This document shows positions 1 to 9,484 of a stretch of DNA of 64,000 nucleotides, in pieces. Within the stretch, counting starts at the first letter, position 1, and each line of letters starts with the position of its first letter. Source of the DNA: Streptomyces luteolus (lineage in GTDB: Bacteria; Actinomycetota; Actinomycetes; Streptomycetales; Streptomycetaceae); NCBI RefSeq assembly GCF_029968015.1, contig NZ_JASCIS010000046.1:1-64000 (forward strand). The letters are read 5' to 3'. Below the pieces are notes generated by a model, which worked only from the letters and a program-made list of their open reading frames with translations, was not told the DNA's origin and searched no databases. A program made the translations under genes and the position numbers.

Positions 1-68
1 AGCGGGATGAAATACCGAGGCCCGGGCGTTGGTGATTCCGTCAGTGCAGAGCGGCGGGAGGCCTATAC

Positions 69-3000
69 GTGACCGGGGCAGAGCAGCAGCAGGGGTGGGC
101 TCGGCGGCTCGCGGGCTACGCCTGGCGGTACCCGAAGGACGTGGTACTCGCGCTCGGCGCCTCCCTCGCGGGCATGGCCGTGATGGCGCTCGTCCCGCTG
201 ATCACGAAGGTGGTGATCGACGACGTCATCGACACCCCCAAGCGCTCCCTGGCGGTATGGACCGGGCTCCTCATAGGCGCGGCCGTCGTGGTGTACGTAC
301 TGACGTACATCCGCCGCTATTACGGTGGCCGTCTGGCCCTGGACGTGCAGCACGACCTGCGCACGGACATGTACGACACGATCGCGAAGCTGGACGGGCG
401 GCGGCAGGACGAGCTGTCCACCGGGCAGGTCATCGGCCGCGCCACCAGCGACCTCCAGCTGATCCAGGGCCTGCTCTTCATGCTGCCGATGACCATCGGC
501 AACATCCTGCTGTTCCTGATCTCCCTGGTGATCATGGCCTGGCTGTCGCTGCCGCTGACCCTGGTCGCCCTGGCCGTGGCGCCCGCCCTGTGGTTCATCG
601 CCAAGCGCAGCAAGAGCCGGCTCCACCCGGCCACCTGGTACGCCCAGGCGCAGGCCGCCGCCGTCGCGGGCGTGGTCGACGGCGCGGTGTCCGGGGTCCG
701 GGTCGTGAAGGGCTTCGGGCAGGAGGAGCAGGAGACCGGCAAGCTGCGCGAGGTCGGCCGGAAGCTGTACGCGGGGAGGCTGCGCACGATCCGCCTGAAC
801 TCCCGGTACATCCCGGCGCTGCAGGCCGTGCCCGCGCTCGGCCAGGTCGCGATGCTGGCGCTCGGCGGCTGGCTCGCGGTGCGCGGGCAGATCACGCTCG
901 GCACGTTCGTGGCGTTCTCGACGTATCTGGCGCAGCTGGTCGGCCCGGTCCGGATGCTCGCCATGGTGCTGACCGTGGGCCAGCAGGCGCGCGCGGGTGT
1001 GGAGCGCGTCCTGGAGCTGGTCGACACGGAGCCCGCGCTCCAGGACGGCACGAAGGAGCTCCCGGCGGACGCGCCCGCGACGGTCGAGTTCGACGACGTC
1101 TCGTTCGGGTACGAAAGCGCCTCGGAGGGCGGCTCCAGCGCCTCGGAGGGCGGTTCCTCGACCAAGCCCGTGCTCGACGGCTTCTCGCTCTCCATCCGCC
1201 CCGGCGAGACCGTGGCCGTCGTCGGCGCCTCCGGCAGCGGCAAGTCGACGGTCTCGCTGCTCCTTCCGCGCTTCTACGACGTGACGCACGGCGCGGTCCT
1301 GGTGGGCGGCCACGATGTCCGCGAGCTGACCCTGCATTCGCTGCGCGCCGCGATCGGCCTCGTCCCCGAGGACTCGTTCCTGTTCTCGGACACGGTCCGC
1401 GCCAACATCGCGTACGGCCTGCCGGACGCCACACAGGAGCAGATCGAAACCGCCGCACGCGCGGCGCAGGCCGACGGCTTCATCGCCGATCTGCCCGACG
1501 GGTACGACACGAAGGTCGGCGAGCACGGACTGACCCTCTCCGGCGGTCAGCGCCAGCGCCTCGCCCTGGCCCGCGCCATCCTCACCGACCCGCGCCTGCT
1601 CGTCCTGGACGACGCCACTTCGGCCGTCGACGCGCGCGTGGAGCACGAGATCCACGAGGCCCTGCGGGGCGTGATGGCCGGCCGTACGACGCTGCTGATC
1701 GCGCACCGCCGCTCCACGCTCGGCCTGGCCGACCGGATCGCCGTGCTCGACGACGGCCGCCTCGCCGACATCGGCACGCACGAGGAGCTTCAGGAGCGCT
1801 CCGCCCTCTACCGCCGCCTGCTCACCGACCCGGACGAGCTGGGCGGTGTCTCCCCCGGCCACATCGCGCCCGCCGCGCCCGCCACGGCCGCCGACGACGA
1901 CACCTCCGTACGGGCCGAGCTGGACGCCGAGTTCGACGCCGAGCGCGGGATCACGCCGAAGCTGTGGACCGGGGACCGCGAGCCGAAGGATCCCGCTCTG
2001 GCGGGCACTCCGGCGACGCCCGAGCTGCTCGCGCAGGTGGACGCGCTGCCGCCGGCCACGGACACCCCGCGCGTGGACGAGGCGCGGGCGGTCACTCCGG
2101 AGGAGTCGTACGGACTGCGGCGGCTGCTGCGCGGATTCGGGCGGCCGCTGCTGCTCGCGCTGCTGCTCGTCGCGGTGGACGCCGGTATGGGGCTGCTGCT
2201 TCCGGTGCTGATCCGGCACGGCATCGACGAGGGCGTGGAGCAGGTCGCGCTCGGCGCGGTGTGGGCGGCGGCGGCGCTCGGGCTGCTCACGGTCCTTGTG
2301 CAGTGGACGGCGCAGATCGGCGAGACCCGGATGACGGGCCGGACCGGCGAGCGCGTGCTGTACTCGCTCCGCCTGAAGATCTTCGCGCAGTTGCAGCGGC
2401 TCGGACTCGACTACTACGAGCGGGAGTTGACCGGGCGGATCATGACCCGGATGACCACCGACGTGGACGCGCTGTCCACGTTCCTGCAGACCGGCCTGGT
2501 CACCGCGTTCGTGTCCGTCGTGACGTTCTTCGGCATCATGGTCGCCCTCGTCGTGATCGACCTGCAGCTGGCGCTCGTGGTGTTCGCGACGCTGCCGGTC
2601 CTGATCGTCGGCACATACTTCTTCCGCAAGTCCAGCGTGAAGGCGTACGAACTGGCGCGTGAGCGCATCTCGGTGGTCAACGCCGACCTCCAGGAGTCCG
2701 TCTCCGGACTGCGGATCGTGCAGGCCTTCCGCCGCGAGCGGTCCGGCGCCGCGCGGTTCCGGGAGCGCAGCAACAGCTACCGCGAGGCCCGTATCCGCGG
2801 CCAGTGGCTGATATCCGTGTACTTCCCGTTCGTGCAGCTCCTGTCGTCGGTGGCGGCGGCCGCGGTGCTGATCTTCGGCGCGCACCGGGTCGACGGGGGC
2901 ACGCTGACGACGGGTGCCCTGGTGGCGTATCTGCTCTACATCGACCTGTTCTTCGCGCCGGTGCAGCAGCTGTCCCAGGTCTTCGACGGATACCAGCAGG

Positions 3001-3881
3001 CGACGGTCTCGCTCGGCCGCATCCAGGAGCTGCTGCGCGAGCCGACGTCCACGAAGAACGCCGGCCAGCCGCTGGACGTACCGTCCCTGCGCGGCGAAAT
3101 AGCCTTCGAGGGCGTGCAGTTCGGTTACGGCGCCGAGGCGGCGGAGTCCGACGACACCGCCCTCGCCGACGTCAACCTGCGCATCCCCGCCGGCCAGACC
3201 GTCGCGTTCGTCGGCGAGACCGGCGCGGGCAAGTCCACGCTCGTCAAGCTCGTCGCCCGGTTCTACGACCCGACGGCGGGCCGCGTCACCGTCGACGGCA
3301 CGGACCTGCGCGACCTCGGCCTGGCCTCGTACCGGCACCGGCTCGGGGTGGTACCGCAGGAGGCGTACCTCTTCGAGGGCACCATCCGTGACGCGATCGC
3401 GTACGGGCGTCCGGACGCGAGCGACGCCGAGGTGGAGGCGGCGGCGCGCAGCGTCGGGGCGCACGAGATGATCGCCCGGCTCGACGGCGGCTATCTGCAC
3501 CAGGTGACCGAGCGCGGCCGCAACCTCTCCGCCGGACAGCGGCAGTTGATCGCCCTGGCCCGCGCCGAGCTGGTCGACCCGGACATCCTGCTGCTCGACG
3601 AGGCTACGGCCGCGCTCGATCTGGCCACCGAGTCGCAGGTCAACGCGGCCGCGGACCGGCTCGCCGGGCGCCGCACCACGCTCGTGGTGGCGCACCGCCT
3701 GACGACCGCCGCCCGCGCCGACCGCGTCGTGGTGATGGACCACGGCCGGGTGGCGGAGGACGGCACGCACGACGAACTCCTCGCCCTGGACGGCAAGTAC
3801 GCCCGTCTGTGGCGCACGTTCATCGGGGAGCCGGTGGAGGGGTCGCCGGATGCGCAGGTCGAGGTCAGTACTTCGACTTGA
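69..3881 (+). CDS. Fused tandem ABC exporter (TMD-NBD-TMD-NBD)
   Basis: A 1270-residue full-length ABC exporter on one chain, with two six-helix membrane halves (about 15-320 and 700-990), each followed by an ATPase. NBD1 has Walker A GASGSGKST near residue 386, signature LSGGQ near 490 and Walker B LLVLDDATS, where the usual catalytic Glu is Asp. NBD2 has GETGAGKST near 1049, signature LSAGQ and a canonical ILLLDEAT. This is the asymmetry of heterodimeric exporters with one degenerate site. The GTG start follows GGGAGG at 56-61. A SASEGGS heptapeptide is duplicated in the NBD1 leader (1116-1157). The 3' end overlaps the convergent next gene by 17 nt. The family exports drugs, lipids or peptides; the substrate cannot be told. 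Confidence 0.95.
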   Translation: MTGAEQQQGWARRLAGYAWRYPKDVVLALGASLAGMAVMALVPLITKVVIDDVIDTPKRSLAVWTGLLIGAAVVVYVLTYIRRYYGGRLALDVQHDLRTDMYDTIAKLDGRRQDELSTGQVIGRATSDLQLIQGLLFMLPMTIGNILLFLISLVIMAWLSLPLTLVALAVAPALWFIAKRSKSRLHPATWYAQAQAAAVAGVVDGAVSGVRVVKGFGQEEQETGKLREVGRKLYAGRLRTIRLNSRYIPALQAVPALGQVAMLALGGWLAVRGQITLGTFVAFSTYLAQLVGPVRMLAMVLTVGQQARAGVERVLELVDTEPALQDGTKELPADAPATVEFDDVSFGYESASEGGSSASEGGSSTKPVLDGFSLSIRPGETVAVVGASGSGKSTVSLLLPRFYDVTHGAVLVGGHDVRELTLHSLRAAIGLVPEDSFLFSDTVRANIAYGLPDATQEQIETAARAAQADGFIADLPDGYDTKVGEHGLTLSGGQRQRLALARAILTDPRLLVLDDATSAVDARVEHEIHEALRGVMAGRTTLLIAHRRSTLGLADRIAVLDDGRLADIGTHEELQERSALYRRLLTDPDELGGVSPGHIAPAAPATAADDDTSVRAELDAEFDAERGITPKLWTGDREPKDPALAGTPATPELLAQVDALPPATDTPRVDEARAVTPEESYGLRRLLRGFGRPLLLALLLVAVDAGMGLLLPVLIRHGIDEGVEQVALGAVWAAAALGLLTVLVQWTAQIGETRMTGRTGERVLYSLRLKIFAQLQRLGLDYYERELTGRIMTRMTTDVDALSTFLQTGLVTAFVSVVTFFGIMVALVVIDLQLALVVFATLPVLIVGTYFFRKSSVKAYELARERISVVNADLQESVSGLRIVQAFRRERSGAARFRERSNSYREARIRGQWLISVYFPFVQLLSSVAAAAVLIFGAHRVDGGTLTTGALVAYLLYIDLFFAPVQQLSQVFDGYQQATVSLGRIQELLREPTSTKNAGQPLDVPSLRGEIAFEGVQFGYGAEAAESDDTALADVNLRIPAGQTVAFVGETGAGKSTLVKLVARFYDPTAGRVTVDGTDLRDLGLASYRHRLGVVPQEAYLFEGTIRDAIAYGRPDASDAEVEAAARSVGAHEMIARLDGGYLHQVTERGRNLSAGQRQLIALARAELVDPDILLLDEATAALDLATESQVNAAADRLAGRRTTLVVAHRLTTAARADRVVVMDHGRVAEDGTHDELLALDGKYARLWRTFIGEPVEGSPDAQVEVSTST

Positions 3882-4389
3882 TGTCGGAGATCTTCCGGGT
3901 GGCCAGGTCCGACTGCACCGCGATGTAGGTGTACGTGCGGTCCTGGCCGCTGCCCCAGGTGAGCCGGACCGTGGACCAGGTGTGGCCCATGCCGCTGTCG
4001 CCGGGGGTGACCTTCCAGGCGCTCGGCACGTTCTGCGCCATCAGGACGCCGTCGGCCTCGTTCTGCTGCTCCCACTTGGCGAGCCGGGAGCGCAGCTCGG
4101 ACGTCAGGTAGAACTTGCGGAGTTCGGTGGCCGCGGTGTCGTCCGCGAGGTCGTCGGCGGAGTAGGCGACGTCGACGTACGCGGCATAGAAGTGCGCCAC
4201 GCGCTCGGCGACGTTCCGGGGGCCGCCCGAATGGGACGGGGCGGCGGCCGAGCGTTCTTCAGTCTGTACGGGTACGGGTTCCGTCTGCACCGCGGCCGCC
4301 GCGGGGACCGCTGCGAGTGCGGTGAGGGTCGCGGCGACGAGGAGTAACCGGCCGGTGCGGCCGGACGTACGCGGAGGCTTCTTCGCCAT
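3865..4389 (-). CDS. Small secreted protein, NTF2-like (DUF3828-type) candidate
   Basis: A 174-residue protein with a clear Sec signal peptide: basic n-region, then LLLVAATLTALAAVPAAAA, with cleavage likely near residue 33. The mature part (RVAHFYAAYVDVAYS ... TWSTVRLTWGSGQDRTYTYIAVQ) has an alpha-helix followed by beta strands, reminiscent of NTF2-like DUF3828 domains, but I cannot confirm the family. It is convergent with the ABC exporter and shares 17 nt with it, so antisense transcription of the two 3' ends is likely. It is divergent from the next secreted protein. No catalytic motif is visible. Confidence 0.8.
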   Translation of the reverse strand: MAKKPPRTSGRTGRLLLVAATLTALAAVPAAAAVQTEPVPVQTEERSAAAPSHSGGPRNVAERVAHFYAAYVDVAYSADDLADDTAATELRKFYLTSELRSRLAKWEQQNEADGVLMAQNVPSAWKVTPGDSGMGHTWSTVRLTWGSGQDRTYTYIAVQSDLATRKISDIKSKY

Positions 4390-4537
4390 GGGGTCCGCCT
4401 TTCTCTCTGACTGTTCGACGGCGGGTGCCGCCAGGAGGTTGCCCTGCGGCCCGGTAAAGCTCCGGCCGTTCCTGCAACCGCCCCCTCTAGGGGGAGCGTC
4501 CGTACTTCAGTACGCTGCAGCAATGGGAGGGGCGACT

Positions 4538-5038
4538 GTGCACAGTGGGATACGGGCCTCGGGTACCGGACGCTCCGCACGCGCGCGTGCAGGCGGATTT
4601 CCCGGACGGACCGGACGGCCCGGACGGACCCAGCGGACCTGGCAGACCCGACGGCCCCGGCGGACCCGGCGGACGCTGCTCGGCTGCCTGACGCTTGCCG
4701 CCGCCCTGCTGTTCGCCCTCGTCGGCCCCGCCACCGCCCAGGCCGCCGCTGCGGGCCCCTGCCAGGGCCACAAGATCAAGACGTTCACGTTCTCGACCGG
4801 CCGGGTCACCGTCTTCAAGGGCGCCGGTTTCGTCTGCGCCCTCACGTACGCCGAGAACCCAGGCCGCGCCCGCAAGATGTCCGTCACGCTGCAGGCCCGC
4901 GGGCACCGCGCCGTGACCCGCTCCGGCACGTTCCGGAAGTACGCGGGACCGCTGTCGGTACGGGCCGCCCACCGCTGCGTGAAGGTGACCGGCTCGGTCG
5001 GCGGCGGTTCGCTGAAACCGCGCTGGATCCAGTGCTGA
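4538..5038 (+). CDS. Secreted Cys-containing small protein with Arg-rich leader
   Basis: Encodes about 166 residues. I chose GTG 4538 because GGGAGG (4525-4530) lies 7 nt upstream; an in-frame ATG at 4523 lacks a ribosome site. The first ~50 residues are Gly/Arg/Thr-rich (GRTGRPGRTQRTW ... RRPRRTRRT) and are followed by a strong hydrophobic segment, LLGCLTLAAALLFALVGPATAQA, which looks like a long-n-region signal peptide. The mature domain has four cysteines, two near its start and two near the C-terminus, suggesting two disulfides in an extracellular beta-rich domain. Function unknown. Confidence 0.65.
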   Translation: MHSGIRASGTGRSARARAGGFPGRTGRPGRTQRTWQTRRPRRTRRTLLGCLTLAAALLFALVGPATAQAAAAGPCQGHKIKTFTFSTGRVTVFKGAGFVCALTYAENPGRARKMSVTLQARGHRAVTRSGTFRKYAGPLSVRAAHRCVKVTGSVGGGSLKPRWIQC

Positions 5039-5192
5039 ACTGCCACTGAGCCGCCACTGAGCGGACACGGTACTGCCACTGAACTTCCCCTGAGCTCCCA
5101 CTGACCTTCCCCACGAGCTCCCAATCCCCCCTGGTGTCACAAGAGTTGCTCCGATAGGTTCCGGCGGACATCCGTGACACAGGGGAGGGTGC

Positions 5193-6650
5193 ATGCGCAA
5201 CGCACTCAGATGGCTGCTGTCGCTCGTGGTGCTCATAGGCACCGTGAGCGCGGCCGGCGCGGCCACCGCCGCACAGCCGCAGACAGCGCCGCGGGCCGAC
5301 CAGCCCGCCACGAACGACGCTTCCGCCACCACCGACATCAAGGACCGGCTGCTCGCCATCGACGGCATGCGGCTGATCGAGGAGAAGCCGTACCCGGGCT
5401 ACCGCTTCTTCGTCCTCGGCTACACGCAGCCGGTCGACCACCGCAGGCCCGCCAAGGGCACGTTCGAGCAGCGGCTCACCGTCCTGCACAAGGACACCGC
5501 CCGGCCGACGGTCTTCTACACGTCCGGCTACCACGTCTCCACGACCCCGCGGCGCAGCGAGCCGACGCAGATCGTGGACGGCAACCAGATCTCCCTGGAG
5601 TACCGCTACTTCAGCCCGTCGCGCCCCGACCCCGCCGACTGGTCGAAGCTCGACATCCGGCAGGCCGCCGCCGACCAGCACCGCCTCTTCAAGGCCCTCA
5701 AGCCGATCTACACCAAGAAGTGGCTGGCGACGGGCGGTTCGAAGGGCGGCATGACCGCCACGTACTACGAGCGTTTCCACCCGCGCGACATGGACGGCGT
5801 CGTCGCGTACGTCGCGCCCAACGACGTGGTGAACAAGGAGGACTCGGCGTACGACCGGTTCTTCGAGAACGTCGGGCCGAAGGAGTGCCGCGAGGCGCTG
5901 CAGGCCGTCGAGCGGGAGGCGCTGGTGCGCCGCGAGCCGATGCAGAAGCTGTACGCGGACTACCTGGCCGCGGGTGACTACACCGTGAAGACCGTGGGCA
6001 CCCTCGACAAGGCCTTCGAGGCGACCGTCCTCGACACGGCGTGGGGCTTCTGGCAGTACAGCCTGGAGAAGGACTGCGCCGACGTGCCGGACGCCGCCGC
6101 GGTCAGCGACAAGGAACTCTTCGACTACATCGACACGATCGCCGGCTGGTCCGCCTACACCGACCAGAGCCTGGCCGACTACACGCCGTACTACTACCAG
6201 GCCGGAACCGAGCTGGGCGCGCCCACCATCCAGCAGCCCCACCTCAAGGGCCTGACGCGGTACGGCTACCAGCCGCCGCGCACCTTCGTGCCGCGCGACA
6301 TCCCGATGTCCTTCGACCCGTCGGCGATGCGCGACGTGGACCGCTGGGTGCGGCACAACGCCGAGCGGATGCTCTTCGTCTACGGCCAGAACGACCCGTG
6401 GGGCGCCGAGCCGTTCCGCCCGGGCCGGGGCACCGAGGACTCGTACGTCGTGACCGTGCCCGGCGGCAACCACGGGGCCGACGTGGCCGGTCTCGTCGCC
6501 GACGAGAAGGCGAAGGCGACGGCCGACATCCTGGAGTGGGCCGGTGTCGCCCCGGCGTCCGTCAAGTCCGACCCGGCGAAGGCGAAGCCGCTGGCCGCGC
6601 GGGACGCGAAGCTGGATCGTCGGGATGTACGGGAGGGGTTGCGGCCCTAG
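5193..6650 (+). CDS. Secreted S37-family tripeptidyl aminopeptidase (PS-10 type)
   Basis: A 485-residue secreted serine peptidase. A signal peptide covers about residues 1-27 (MRNALRWLLSLVVLIGTVSAAGAATAA). The nucleophile motif GGSKGG places the catalytic Ser at residue 183, and FVYGQNDPWGAEPF and PGGNHGADV near the C-terminus fit the Asp and His of the triad. These are hallmarks of peptidase family S37, the Streptomyces PS-10 tripeptidyl aminopeptidase, which trims N-terminal tripeptides outside the cell. AGGGGAGG precedes the ATG. Inverted heptamers GTGTCAC/GTGACAC (5134-5140, 5174-5180) lie in the leader. Transcription ends at the strong hairpin 6700-6749. Confidence 0.93.
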   Translation: MRNALRWLLSLVVLIGTVSAAGAATAAQPQTAPRADQPATNDASATTDIKDRLLAIDGMRLIEEKPYPGYRFFVLGYTQPVDHRRPAKGTFEQRLTVLHKDTARPTVFYTSGYHVSTTPRRSEPTQIVDGNQISLEYRYFSPSRPDPADWSKLDIRQAAADQHRLFKALKPIYTKKWLATGGSKGGMTATYYERFHPRDMDGVVAYVAPNDVVNKEDSAYDRFFENVGPKECREALQAVEREALVRREPMQKLYADYLAAGDYTVKTVGTLDKAFEATVLDTAWGFWQYSLEKDCADVPDAAAVSDKELFDYIDTIAGWSAYTDQSLADYTPYYYQAGTELGAPTIQQPHLKGLTRYGYQPPRTFVPRDIPMSFDPSAMRDVDRWVRHNAERMLFVYGQNDPWGAEPFRPGRGTEDSYVVTVPGGNHGADVAGLVADEKAKATADILEWAGVAPASVKSDPAKAKPLAARDAKLDRRDVREGLRP

Positions 6651-6699
6651 TCGAACCCGCGCCGTTCCTGCACCGCACCGCAGATCGCCCTGCGGGCTC

Positions 6700-6749
6700 G
6701 TCCTCAAACGCCGGACGGGCTGATTTCAGCCCGTCCGGCGATTGAGGAC
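6700..6749. terminator. Bidirectional hairpin terminator between convergent genes
   Basis: Inverted repeat with arms about 6700-6723 and 6726-6749; only one mismatch in roughly 24 bp. It lies between the S37 peptidase and the convergent ThDP enzyme. No U-tract follows, as is common in Streptomyces. The stem (GCCGGACGGGCTGA) is closely related to the palindrome at 60915-60968. Confidence 0.8.
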
Positions 6750-6752
6750 CAC

Positions 6753-8423
6753 TCACAGATGCGTCGGCGCGAACATCTTCAGCAGCGCCGGCAGCACGAC
6801 GACCGAAGGCCCGGGCGCCGCGAGGGACTTGGCGAGGTCCTCGGCGAGGGTCTCCACCGAGGTCCGCACCGCGGGCACCCCGAAGGACTCGGCGAGTGCC
6901 ACGAAGTCCGGGCGGGAAAGCTCGGTGGCCGTCGCCTCGCCGAAGGCGTCCGTCATGTACTCGCGCAGGATGCCGTACCCGCCGTCGTCCACGATCAGCC
7001 AGGTGACGTTGAGGTCGTACTGCCGGGCCGTGGCGAGCTCCGCTATGGAGTACATCGCGCCGCCGTCGCCGGAGACCGCGAGCACCGGGCGGGTGGGCTC
7101 GGCGACGGCCGCGCCGAGTGCGGCCGGGAAGCCGTATCCGAGGCCGCCCGCGCCCTGGGCGGAGTGCATCGCTCCGGGCCAGGCGGACCAGGCCCAGTAG
7201 GCGAGGATCGTCATGTCCCAGAACGACGGCGACGCGGCGGGCAGCGCCTCGCGGACCGCGCCGAGGACCTGCCGTTCGAGCGCCAGCTCCTGGCCGTCCA
7301 GGCGCTCCTTGACCTTGGCGAGCAGCTCGGCGACCCGGCCGGCCGCGTCCGCGTCGGGCCGCTCCTCGACCGTGTCGAGCAGGGCCGAGAGGGCGAGGCG
7401 GGCGTCCGCGTGGATGCCGAGCGCCGGGTGGTTGGACTCCAGCTTTCCCGCGTCCGCCTCGATCTGCACGACCCGGCCGCGCGGCGCGAACGTGTGGTAG
7501 TTCGAGGAGAGTTCGCCGAGGCCGGAGCCGACGACGAGCAGGACGTCGGCGTCCTCCAGGAGGTCGGTGGTGTGCCGGTCCTCCATCCAGGACTGCAGCG
7601 ACAGCGGGTGCTCCCAGGGGAAGGCGCCCTTGCCGCCGAAGGTGGTGACCACCGGGGCGTTGATCTTCTCGGCGAGGGCGAGCAGCTTGCCCGCCGCGTC
7701 GGAACGCACCACTCCGCCGCCCGCGATGATCACCGGACGCTCCGCCTTGGAGAGCAGGTCGGCGGCGACCGCGGTCAGTTCGGGCCGGGGCACGAGCTCG
7801 CGGGGCGTGGCGTCCATCGCGGTGACGACGGGCAGCGTCGTCTCGGCGAGCAGGACGTCCTGCGGGATCTCCACCCAGACCGGTCCGTGCGGCGCGGTGA
7901 GCGCGGACTCCCAGGCCGCGGCGATCGCGGAGGGGATCTGCGACTGCGTACGGACGGTGTGGACGGACTTGACCACGTCCCGGAACGAGGCCTGCTGGTC
8001 ACGGAGTTCGTGCAGATAGCCGTGTCTGCCGCCGCCGAGTCCGGCCGCCGGGACCTGGCTGCCGATGGCGAGCACGGGGGCGCTCGCGGTGGCGGCCTCC
8101 TGCAGGGCGGCGAGGGACATCAGTGCGCCGGGTCCGGTGGAGAGCAGCAGCGGGGCGGCCTCGCCGGTGACCCGTCCGTACGCGTCGGCGGCGAAGCCCG
8201 CGTTGTTCTCCACGCGCAGGCCGACATAGCTGAGGTCGGAGCGGCGCAGCGCGTCGAACATGCCGAGGGCGTGCTGCCCGGGCAGGCCGAACACGGTGGC
8301 CGCGCCGAGGCCGCGCAGGGTCTCGACGACCAGGTCTCCCCCGGTCCGCCCGGCGGGCGGGTTGAGGGCGGCCTCGGTCTGGGCGGCGGTGGGCAGCAGT
8401 TCCAGGTCGTGGTCGTGGGTCAC
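6753..8423 (-). CDS. Thiamine-diphosphate-dependent acetolactate synthase-like enzyme
   Basis: A 556-residue ThDP enzyme with the three domains of the acetolactate synthase/benzoylformate decarboxylase fold. The cofactor-activating Glu is in [15 protein letters not shown]. The ThDP/metal motif is GDGGAMYS ... LIVDDGGYG, where the usual NN pair reads DD. GTG 8423 overlaps the upstream ureohydrolase stop (GTGA), so the two are translationally coupled. Biosynthetic acetolactate synthase is unlikely: there is no small subunit and the context is catabolic. A 2-keto-acid decarboxylase or carboligase acting downstream of a guanidino compound is plausible but is inference. Confidence 0.85.
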   Translation of the reverse strand: MTHDHDLELLPTAAQTEAALNPPAGRTGGDLVVETLRGLGAATVFGLPGQHALGMFDALRRSDLSYVGLRVENNAGFAADAYGRVTGEAAPLLLSTGPGALMSLAALQEAATASAPVLAIGSQVPAAGLGGGRHGYLHELRDQQASFRDVVKSVHTVRTQSQIPSAIAAAWESALTAPHGPVWVEIPQDVLLAETTLPVVTAMDATPRELVPRPELTAVAADLLSKAERPVIIAGGGVVRSDAAGKLLALAEKINAPVVTTFGGKGAFPWEHPLSLQSWMEDRHTTDLLEDADVLLVVGSGLGELSSNYHTFAPRGRVVQIEADAGKLESNHPALGIHADARLALSALLDTVEERPDADAAGRVAELLAKVKERLDGQELALERQVLGAVREALPAASPSFWDMTILAYWAWSAWPGAMHSAQGAGGLGYGFPAALGAAVAEPTRPVLAVSGDGGAMYSIAELATARQYDLNVTWLIVDDGGYGILREYMTDAFGEATATELSRPDFVALAESFGVPAVRTSVETLAEDLAKSLAAPGPSVVVLPALLKMFAPTHL

Positions 8424-9406
8424 GCGGTGGTCCCTTCCCGGCTCGCGGCGATCTGACGGGACATGATCGTGGTCAGTTCGTACGCCGTGTGGGAGGCGGC
8501 GACGGCGGTGATCTCGGCGTGGTCGTACGCCGGGGCGACCTCCACGACGTCGGCCGAGACCAGGTTGCAGGAGGACAGGCCGCGCAGGATCTCCAGGAGT
8601 TCGCGGGAGGTCATGCCGCCCGCCTCCGGGGTGCCGGTGCCCGGGGCGTGGGCCGGGTCCAGGCAGTCGATGTCGATGGAGATGTACAGCGGGCGGTCGC
8701 CGATGCGCTGGCGGAGCTGGTCCGCGACCTCGTCGGCGCCCCTGCGGTAGACGTCCGCCGAGGTGACGATGCCGAAGCCCATCTTCTCGTCGTCGGTCAG
8801 GTCCTGCTTGCCGTAGAGCGGGCCGCGGGTGCCGACGTGGGAGAGCGCCTCGGTGTCGAGGATGCCCTCCTCGACGGCGCGGCGGAACGGGGTGCCGTGG
8901 GTGTACTCGGCGCCGAAGTACGTGTCCCAGGTGTCGAGGTGGGCGTCGAAGTGGAGCAGCGCGACCGGGCCGTGCTTCTTCGCGACCGAGCGGAGCAGCG
9001 GCAGGGCGATGGTGTGGTCGCCGCCGAGGGTCATCATGCGGGCGCCGGTGCCGAGGAGGTCGTCGGCGGCGGCCTCGATGGTCTCCACCGCTTCGTTGAT
9101 GTTGAAGGGGTTGGCGGCTATGTCACCCGCGTCCGCGACCTGGGCGAGCGCGAACGGCGAGGCGTCCTGCGCCGGGTTGTACGGCCGCAGCAGGCGGGAG
9201 GCCTCACGGATGGCGTTGCCGCCGAAGCGGGCGCCGGGGCGGTACGAGACGCCCGTGTCGAACGGGACGCCGACGACCGCGACGTCCGTCTTCCCGCCGA
9301 CCTCGTCGAGGCGGGGCAGGCGGGCGTACGTCGCGGGGCCGGCGTAGCGCGGGACGCGGGAGGAGTCGACGGGGCCGCGGGGGGTGGGGGTCTCGGCGCT
9401 GCTCAT
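8420..9406 (-). CDS. speB: Ureohydrolase, agmatinase/guanidinobutyrase type
   Basis: A 328-residue member of the arginase/agmatinase superfamily, which hydrolyses a guanidino group to urea with a binuclear Mn centre. All metal ligands are visible: [17 protein letters not shown] and [21 protein letters not shown]. Agmatinase is the default call, but the neighbouring symporter, ThDP enzyme and PucR regulator equally fit guanidinobutyrate or guanidinopropionate use. It probably forms an operon with the symporter upstream (79-nt gap) and is coupled to the ThDP gene by a 4-nt overlap. Confidence 0.9.
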   Translation of the reverse strand: MSSAETPTPRGPVDSSRVPRYAGPATYARLPRLDEVGGKTDVAVVGVPFDTGVSYRPGARFGGNAIREASRLLRPYNPAQDASPFALAQVADAGDIAANPFNINEAVETIEAAADDLLGTGARMMTLGGDHTIALPLLRSVAKKHGPVALLHFDAHLDTWDTYFGAEYTHGTPFRRAVEEGILDTEALSHVGTRGPLYGKQDLTDDEKMGFGIVTSADVYRRGADEVADQLRQRIGDRPLYISIDIDCLDPAHAPGTGTPEAGGMTSRELLEILRGLSSCNLVSADVVEVAPAYDHAEITAVAASHTAYELTTIMSRQIAASREGTTA

Positions 9407-9484
9407 GGTCGGTTCTTCCTCCTGCTGTGCTGGGTGCGATTCCTAGTGTTGCGCGGCCCACTGACAATCGGGCCGCGCACGGGG

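Noticed and set aside
63-3770. A 1235-codon open frame on the minus strand opposite the ABC exporter
   Set aside because: It mirrors the codon-position GC pattern of the plus-strand gene, has no domain or ribosome site, and the plus strand carries full ABC motifs.
6753-8423. Biosynthetic acetolactate synthase (IlvB)
   Set aside because: No regulatory subunit or ilvC nearby and it is coupled to a catabolic ureohydrolase.
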